Of a stretch of DNA of 64,000 bases, positions 59,233 through 64,000 are shown in pieces. The notes below the pieces were generated by a model. That model was not told the DNA's origin. It did not search any database and worked only from the letters and a program-made list of their open reading frames with translations. How positions within the stretch are numbered: the stretch's first letter is position 1; each line of letters starts with the position of its first letter. The DNA comes from Nocardia beijingensis NBRC 16342 (lineage in GTDB: Bacteria; Actinomycetota; Actinomycetes; Mycobacteriales; Mycobacteriaceae), in contig NZ_BDBC01000012.1 in NCBI RefSeq assembly GCF_001612785.1, forward strand, positions 186,001 through 250,000, written 5' to 3'. A program made the translations under genes and the position numbers.

Positions 59233-60213
59233 TCAGGCGGAACGACCGATCACGCGATCGTTGGACGAGGTGACGATGGCCATATGGCCGGGCTGGGGCA
59301 GGTCACAACCAGGGGTCTCACCGGCGTCGGCCACCCGATACAGCCCCGGTGGCCTGCCCGCCGCCCGCAGCCGGTCCAGCAGATCGTGCGCGCGACCGGC
59401 CAGTTCCGGGATGCGCGCGGTGCGGCCGGTGGCCACCGCGGCGGTCAGCGGGACCTCGGCCGCCTCGCCGACGATGGCGAGCACGTCGTCGGTCATGGCG
59501 AACGTTCCGGTCCGGGCGGGCACGTCGTCGAGCGGCACCAGCACCGTGCCGCCCGCCGCGGACAGCACCGAAAGCGCCCGTGAGCCGAGCGGATCGGCCA
59601 GTGCGGCCTGCACCCGGCGCAGCTTGCGCCGCGCGGCGTCCGTGCCCGTGACGGGTCTTCGCTCGTCCGGGTGCGCCGGAATGCCGAGCGCGACGACCTG
59701 ATACGACCGTGCGATCGGAATCCCCGTCGCCCTGGCGAGTTCGCCGACCGCGTGCCCGCCGAGCAACGCGGAGACCAGCGTCTGAGCCGCGGTCTGGTGT
59801 TCCCGCGCGACCGCGCGGTGCTCGTCGACATAGGCGGTGGACGCCGCCACGGTCACCATCTCCAGTACGTGGACCGCCAGTCGCGCACCCGCCAGAAAAT
59901 GATCGCTCTGCTCGTCGGCGGCCTCGTCGGCGAGGGATTCCAATCCGCTGCGAATTTCGTCGTGATATGCGGCCAGCACCGTTTCCAGTGCGATGCCCTC
60001 GCGCGCCCAGCGCGCGGCGAAACCCGCGATCTCCGGCGCCCGCGCCGGCGCGGGCGCCGGACGCGGAGCGATCATTTCTACGGCTGCCGCCAGACAATTC
60101 CGCGCCGTGGTCGCGACGTCGCCGGACGCGTCGCGGCCGGAACGCCCGGCCAGGTGTGCGACGAGTTTCGATGTCAACGTCTCGGTACTCGTTCTCGGCT
60201 GGCTGCCCATCAT
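59233..60213 (-). CDS. PucR-type regulator lacking its C-terminal DNA-binding domain
   Basis: 326 residues; ATG codons at 60213 and 60210, with GGGAGG directly upstream. It aligns with the N-terminal and central part of the PucR-type protein at 29371-30591: GFAARWAREGIALETVLAAYHDEIRSG, HQTAAQTLVSALLGGHA, ARSYQVVALGIP and RRKLRRVQAALADP. It ends shortly after the region preceding the HTH (LLDRLRAAGRPPGLYRVADAGE), and only 57 bp separate the stop from the desaturase gene, so no HTH could follow. It may act as a binding partner or inhibitor of the complete paralogue, or be decaying. Confidence 0.85.
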   Translation of the reverse strand: MMGSQPRTSTETLTSKLVAHLAGRSGRDASGDVATTARNCLAAAVEMIAPRPAPAPARAPEIAGFAARWAREGIALETVLAAYHDEIRSGLESLADEAADEQSDHFLAGARLAVHVLEMVTVAASTAYVDEHRAVAREHQTAAQTLVSALLGGHAVGELARATGIPIARSYQVVALGIPAHPDERRPVTGTDAARRKLRRVQAALADPLGSRALSVLSAAGGTVLVPLDDVPARTGTFAMTDDVLAIVGEAAEVPLTAAVATGRTARIPELAGRAHDLLDRLRAAGRPPGLYRVADAGETPGCDLPQPGHMAIVTSSNDRVIGRSA

Positions 60214-60742
60214 GCCTCCCGAAGGTTAGCGTCGGATCGTGATGGAATCGAGATATGTCCCGCTGAATCGGGTAAGTCATCAGCGGCCGCCCGACCCGTT
60301 GGGCGCAATCACAAGGTTTTCGACGGAAATTCGCGGTAGGCATCCCGTACGGACAGAACCGCTGCGGCACCGCGGAATTCGGATCCCGTCCAGCCCCGGA
60401 GCGGACCCGCCGCGTTCCGGAGTATGTGACGCAGCGCCGTCCGCGCATTTCCGGCGCTGCGTCGAGACCACCCTAGATCCGGGGGCACCGCCGTGAGTAG
60501 TCCCTGCCGGCGCTCTGGGGACGGTTCATCGACACCCGCGGCCACGATTGGGACGCCGCACAGTCCGTGTCGTCACGCTGGTCCGCCCCCTCGCGTGCTA
60601 TGAACCGTTGGATCGAGAGGCAAACCTGTGAGCTGTTCCAAGAGATCTTCCGAATCGCTGTGCAGCAGCGCGCGCCGCCGATAGCATCGAGCGCCGCGCT
60701 GCCGTACGGCGTCGCGACGAGTTCTGAAGGGCGACAACACAT
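60214..60742. other. Intergenic region upstream of the acyl-CoA carboxylase gene
   Basis: 529 bp, no gene supported. A -10-like TAGCAT (60682-60687) lies 56 bp before the acyl-CoA carboxylase beta gene, without a clear -35. The region has coding-like patches but no start or ribosome site. Confidence 0.4.
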
Positions 60743-62293
60743 ATGAGCGGTACGCGCGACAAGCTGGACGAGCTGCGGGGGATCCTGGAGCTGGCCGAGG
60801 AACCCGCAGGCGAGAGCGGCATCGCGAAACGCAAGGCCAAGGGCATTCCCAGCGCGCGCGAGCGGGTACGCGCCCTGCTCGACCCGGGAAGTTTCGTGGA
60901 GATCGGCGCGCTGGTGCGCCAGCCGGGCACACCGGGAGCGATGTACGGCGACGGCGTGGTCACCGGTCGGGGCCGGATCGACGGCAGGCCGGTCGTGGTG
61001 ATCGCGCACGATCAGACCGTCTTCGGCGGCTCGGTCGGCGAGATGTTCGGGCGCAAGGTCGCCGCGGCACTGGATTTCGCCACCCGCAACGCCTGCCCGG
61101 TCGTCGCGATCAACGACTCCGGCGGCGCCCGCATCCAGGACGCGGTCACCTCGCTGGCCTGGTACGCGCTGATGAGCCGCCGCCAGGAACGGCTGTCGGG
61201 CTTCGTGCCGCAAGTGTCGATCATGCTCGGCAAATGCGCGGCCGGGTCGGTCTACGCACCGGTGAACACCGACATCCTGATCGCGACCGAGACGTCGTAC
61301 ATGTTCGTCACCGGTCCCGAGGTGATCAAGGAGGTCACCGGCGAGGAGGTGACCATGGAGGAACTCGGCGGGGCGCAGGCGCAGGCCGCCACCGGCACCG
61401 TCCACCACGTCGCCGCCACCGAGCAGGACGCTTTCGACTGGGCGAGGAAGTATCTGAGCTATCTGCCGACGAGTTGCCTGGAGCCGGGCCCTGTCGTCAA
61501 TCCGGGACTGGAGCCGCAGGTCACGCCGCACGATCTGGAGCTGGACTCGATCGTTCCCGATGCCGACCGGCAGGGCTACGACATGCACGAGATCTTGCTG
61601 CGCCTGTTCGACGACGGCGACTTCCACGAGATCAGCGCGGCCACCGCGCAGAACCTGATCACCGGCTTCGCCAGGGTGGACGGGCGCAGCGTCGGAGTGG
61701 TCGCGAACCAGCCGCTGGTGCTCGGCGGCGCGATCGATGCCAAATGCTCGGACAAGGCCACGCATTTCATCCGCTTGTGCAATGTCTTCGGATTGCCGCT
61801 GATCTTCGTCGTCGACACCCCCGGCGTGCTGCCCGGCGTGGAGGAGGAACGCAGCGGGGTGATCAAGCGCGGCGGCCGGTTCTTCCGCGCGGTGATCGAG
61901 GCGACCGTCCCGATCGTGACCGTCGTGGTCCGCAAAGCCTACGGCGGCGGCTACGCCGTGATGGGCTGCAAGCAACTCGGCGCCGACGTCAGCTTGGCCT
62001 GGCCGACCGCACGCATCGCCGTGATGGGCGCGGAGAGCGCGGTGAGCATCGTCGCCAAGCGGCAGCTCGCGCAGGTCGACCCGCAGCACCGTGCGGCAGT
62101 GCGCGACGCCATGATCGAGCAGTACAACACGACGGTCGCCACCCCGTGGATCGCCGCCGAGCGCGGTTACATCGACGCGGTGATCGAGCCATCGCAGACC
62201 AGACTCGAGATCCGCCGGGCGCTGCGCCTGCTGCGCGAGAAAGAGGCGAGCGCCGAACTCAACCCGCGTAAGCACAGCCTCTTCCCGGTCTAG
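60743..62293 (+). CDS. Acyl-CoA carboxylase beta subunit (carboxyltransferase)
   Basis: 516 residues, AAGGG upstream of the ATG. Two crotonase-fold halves; the N half has [58 protein letters not shown] and the C half [101 protein letters not shown]. This is the PCC/ACC beta type (AccD). It transfers CO2 from carboxybiotin to propionyl-CoA, acetyl-CoA or a long-chain acyl-CoA for fatty-acid or mycolate synthesis; substrate is not deducible. The alpha (biotin carboxylase) gene is not adjacent. As a biotin enzyme it would depend on the cofactor handled by the bioY operon. Confidence 0.95.
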   Translation: MSGTRDKLDELRGILELAEEPAGESGIAKRKAKGIPSARERVRALLDPGSFVEIGALVRQPGTPGAMYGDGVVTGRGRIDGRPVVVIAHDQTVFGGSVGEMFGRKVAAALDFATRNACPVVAINDSGGARIQDAVTSLAWYALMSRRQERLSGFVPQVSIMLGKCAAGSVYAPVNTDILIATETSYMFVTGPEVIKEVTGEEVTMEELGGAQAQAATGTVHHVAATEQDAFDWARKYLSYLPTSCLEPGPVVNPGLEPQVTPHDLELDSIVPDADRQGYDMHEILLRLFDDGDFHEISAATAQNLITGFARVDGRSVGVVANQPLVLGGAIDAKCSDKATHFIRLCNVFGLPLIFVVDTPGVLPGVEEERSGVIKRGGRFFRAVIEATVPIVTVVVRKAYGGGYAVMGCKQLGADVSLAWPTARIAVMGAESAVSIVAKRQLAQVDPQHRAAVRDAMIEQYNTTVATPWIAAERGYIDAVIEPSQTRLEIRRALRLLREKEASAELNPRKHSLFPV

Positions 62294-62302
62294 GCCGAAC
62301 AT

Positions 62303-62339
62303 GGATCCGGTTATGTTGTGTCACAACACAACCGGATCC
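62303..62339. terminator. Long hairpin between convergent genes
   Basis: GGATCCGGTTATGTTGTG (62303-62320) and CACAACACAACCGGATCC (62322-62339) pair at 17 of 18 positions with a one-base centre. It begins 10 bp after the acyl-CoA carboxylase stop and faces the Rv1733c-like gene end. No T-tract; most simply a bidirectional terminator, though a palindrome of this quality could also bind protein. Confidence 0.65.
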
Positions 62340-62509
62340 AGATGGTGGGATCTCCGGCGATCCGCGTCGAATCGGGCCGTCCGGCACGCTCATGTCTTAA
62401 TCTCAGGGCAGTGCCGGGTCCGCTTCGTTCGCCGCGTCGCGGCCCGGCACGCGACGTGCCCGCTGCGCCTGTTCCCTACCCTCGCCCGGCGGGCACGCCG
62501 CACCAAGGC

Positions 62510-63091
62510 TCAGCCGTGCCCCCAGGTGAGATCGGCCGTCATCCACTCGGTCTCCCAGCGGCGCAGCCGCCGCCGATCGAGTACGCGGCGCAGTAGCAGG
62601 TAGCAACCGACGAACAGGATCGAAACGCCGAACACCGCACCGGCGGTCAGCATCACCGCTTTGCTGGCGGGCTGGGTCGACGACGGCGGCTCGACGATCG
62701 CGCCGCGTTCGTTCAGCCAGATCGGCACGGTGGAGCCGGGCTCCACCACCGTGGTCGACTGATAGTCGCCCGTGTGGGCCACGCCGTCGGCGTCCTTCCA
62801 GGACACGCGCGCGGGCACCACCGGCGCGTACAGCGGCGCCTTGCCGGTTTCGATCACGGTGGCGTCGACCCGGTGCAGCCGTGCCGTCTCGGCTTGCACC
62901 GCGGCCGTCTCGACGCGGTACACCCGGCCGCCCACCGTCAACGCCAGTATGGGCACGACGATCAGGAACACCAGGGCCAGCAGCACCGCCACCCCGGTCT
63001 GCACACGGTCTTCGCCGCGACGCAGCGGATTTCGATCCAAGCCGACGCGTCGGCACGTGCGGCGGTACATGTTCACCGACCCGGTAGGCAT
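62510..63091 (-). CDS. Rv1733c-like conserved transmembrane protein
   Basis: 193 residues from the ATG at 63091, with GAGGAG nine bases upstream, overlapping the TetR gene end by 19 bp. A short cytoplasmic start (RRTCRRVGLDRNPLRRGEDRVQT) precedes TM1 (VAVLLALVFLIVVPILALTVGGRV). A middle domain with VPARVSWKDADGVAHTGDYQSTTVVEPGSTVPIWLNERG follows, and TM2 is VMLTAGAVFGVSILFVGCYLLLRR. The C-terminus ends RWETEWMTADLTWGHG. This layout matches the mycobacterial Rv1733c family, dormancy-linked in tuberculosis but of unknown function. It is probably co-transcribed with the TetR gene. Confidence 0.85.
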   Translation of the reverse strand: MPTGSVNMYRRTCRRVGLDRNPLRRGEDRVQTGVAVLLALVFLIVVPILALTVGGRVYRVETAAVQAETARLHRVDATVIETGKAPLYAPVVPARVSWKDADGVAHTGDYQSTTVVEPGSTVPIWLNERGAIVEPPSSTQPASKAVMLTAGAVFGVSILFVGCYLLLRRVLDRRRLRRWETEWMTADLTWGHG

Positions 63092-63732
63092 GACGGTGAC
63101 TCCTCGTTGCGGAATTCGGCGGTGAGGGTGACGAGGGTGTCGAAGAACTCTTCGACGAGGCCGGGCAGGCCCATCGGATCAGGGCCCGCCGCCCAGCTCT
63201 GCAGCGCCGCGAGCAGCATGCCCGCACCGGCGCCGACGGCGACGGCCGGACGCGGATCGGTCTGCGGATCCACCCCGAGCCGCGCGGCGATGATCCGGAC
63301 CGATTCGCGTTGTCCTTCGATGCGGATGCGCTGGTAGCCGGCGAACAGTTCGGGTTCGTCCTCGAAACGCTGGAACAGCGCCCAGCGGCGGGCGAGCAGC
63401 GACGCACGGGCACCGCCGTACTCGGTGGCGAGCCAGTCGTGGACGGCGCCGCGGTAGGCGATCAAGGGCGGCTCGGAGCGGGGACGACGGCACAGGGCTT
63501 CGTTGAACAGATGCACATCTTGGTCGACATCGCCGAGGATCGCCTCTTCGATGGACGCGAAGTGCCTGCTGAACGTGCGCCGGGTGACACCGGCCCGCAG
63601 CGCGATGTCCTCGACCGCCACCGCGTCCAGCCCCCGCTCGGTGAGCAGGTCGAACGCCGCGCGCGACAGCGCCTCGCGGCTGCGCCGAGTGCGCAGCCGA
63701 CGGCCGTCCAGACCGACACCGTCGTCGCTCAT
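63073..63732 (-). CDS. TetR family transcriptional regulator
   Basis: 219 residues from the ATG at 63732, chosen because a -10 element ends seven bases upstream and no ribosome site exists for earlier ATGs. The HTH is RRSREALSRAAFDLLTERGLDAVAVEDIALRAGVTRRTFSRHFASIEEAILGDVDQDVHL. The C-terminal domain (LAAVQSW-like pattern ALQSWAAGPDPMGLPGLVEEFF) resembles MftR/PaaR-type TetR regulators. It probably represses itself and the downstream Rv1733c-like gene through a 21-bp palindrome that covers its own -35 element. Confidence 0.9.
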   Translation of the reverse strand: MSDDGVGLDGRRLRTRRSREALSRAAFDLLTERGLDAVAVEDIALRAGVTRRTFSRHFASIEEAILGDVDQDVHLFNEALCRRPRSEPPLIAYRGAVHDWLATEYGGARASLLARRWALFQRFEDEPELFAGYQRIRIEGQRESVRIIAARLGVDPQTDPRPAVAVGAGAGMLLAALQSWAAGPDPMGLPGLVEEFFDTLVTLTAEFRNEESPSCLPGR

Positions 63733-63739
63733 GATTCCG

Positions 63740-63770
63740 AGCATACCCCTATTGTCCCAATGGGACAATA
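63740..63770 (-). promoter_or_regulatory. Leaderless promoter with 21-bp TetR operator
   Basis: TATTGTCCCA and TGGGACAATA (63750-63759 and 63761-63770) form a perfect palindrome around one base. On the minus strand it contains the -35 (TTGTCC, 63768-63763); with a 17-bp spacer the -10 TATGCT (63745-63740) ends seven bases before the ATG at 63732, giving a probable leaderless, autorepressed transcript. Confidence 0.75.
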
Positions 63771-63885
63771 CTTCGCTCATCCCCGGCATGCGCATCACCT
63801 CGCAGAGAAAATGCCCGATTCGCGCGCGGTGAATCGCCGGATGCGCCAGGACCGGGCAGGGCGGCGGGGCGCGGTACCGGCCCGG

Positions 63886-64000
63886 TCAGCTTCTCCGGTT
63901 GTCCACCGGTTCGTCGACCGTCGGCGGAACGCCGTCGCGCAGGATCTCGAGCAGCCGGCGGGAGTGCTCCGGCGACGGGGCCAGCAGCGAAAGCTGGTTC
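63886..64000 (-). CDS. C-terminal end of an unidentified protein (continues past window)
   Basis: A frame with coding-like third-position GC enters from the right edge and ends at the TGA at 63888-63886. The visible 37 residues read NQLSLLAPSPEHSRRLLEIL followed by RDGVPPTVDEPVDNRRS. No family can be recognised from this tail. Confidence 0.6.
   Translation of the reverse strand, partial: NQLSLLAPSPEHSRRLLEILRDGVPPTVDEPVDNRRS

Overview
The window is high-GC (roughly 70%) chromosomal DNA of a mycolic-acid-containing actinomycete, most likely Nocardia or a close relative. Pointers are a full-length carboxylic acid reductase, antigen-85-like esterases, an acyl-ACP desaturase, a HadA-HadB-type dehydratase fusion, an Rv1733c-like membrane protein, DUF3556 and DUF2236/MpaB proteins, frequent GTG starts, 4-bp ATGA/GTGA gene overlaps and several probable leaderless promoters. 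I saw no rRNA, tRNA, CRISPR array, transposase or prophage gene. This looks like an accessory metabolic region of a free-living chromosome.

Layout. 1-4.0 kb: two SnoaL-like (SgcJ/EcaC) proteins flanking an SDR in an operon with an operator-like promoter, a DJ-1/PfpI protein, a PAS-ANTAR regulator and another SnoaL-like protein. 4.3-13.7 kb: Tat-exported sulfatase, carboxylic acid reductase, DHA2-type drug efflux pump, two flavin monooxygenases. 13.8-26 kb: glutathione peroxidase, then an oxidative catabolic gene set. On the minus strand are P450, SDR, ferredoxin and a succinate-semialdehyde-type dehydrogenase. Divergent from these are ALDH, SDR, a 3-hydroxyisobutyrate-dehydrogenase-like enzyme, a carboxymuconolactone-decarboxylase-like protein, a ketosteroid-dehydrogenase-like flavoprotein and a TetR regulator, followed by a GMC oxidoreductase. 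Copies of one TGTCCAGACA-type operator lie at both divergent promoters and at the TetR start, so these genes look like one regulon. 26-33.6 kb: DoxX, ECF41-type sigma factor, AraC, a HAD-like protein with altered catalytic residues, a PucR-type regulator, an amidase and a PAP2-type membrane protein, followed by a 49-bp tandem repeat array.

33.9-39.5 kb holds the most interesting system. Six genes, every one overlapping the next, encode BioY, a compact AMP-forming ligase, a thiolase, the ECF ATPase, the ECF T-component and a second AMP-forming ligase. The promoter carries a perfect palindrome containing TGAAC-N3-GTTCA, the form of a BioQ biotin-repressor site. This suggests a biotin-regulated uptake-plus-CoA-activation pathway for biotin or a pimelate-like precursor whose chemistry I do not know to be described.

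39.5-64 kb: NUDIX hydrolase, DUF3556, an aminoglycoside-adenylyltransferase-like protein, an antigen-85-like esterase, a phospholipase D-like enzyme, a DHFR-like protein, a pair of DUF2236 proteins (one with a perfect in-frame 48-bp duplication), a four-gene sugar-type ABC importer with a strong promoter, a DUF218/ElyC protein, a HadAB-like fusion lacking the usual catalytic dyad, a luciferase-like monooxygenase, a desaturase translationally coupled to a second antigen-85-like esterase, a PucR-type protein without its helix-turn-helix, an acyl-CoA carboxylase beta subunit, an Rv1733c-like protein and an autoregulated-looking TetR.
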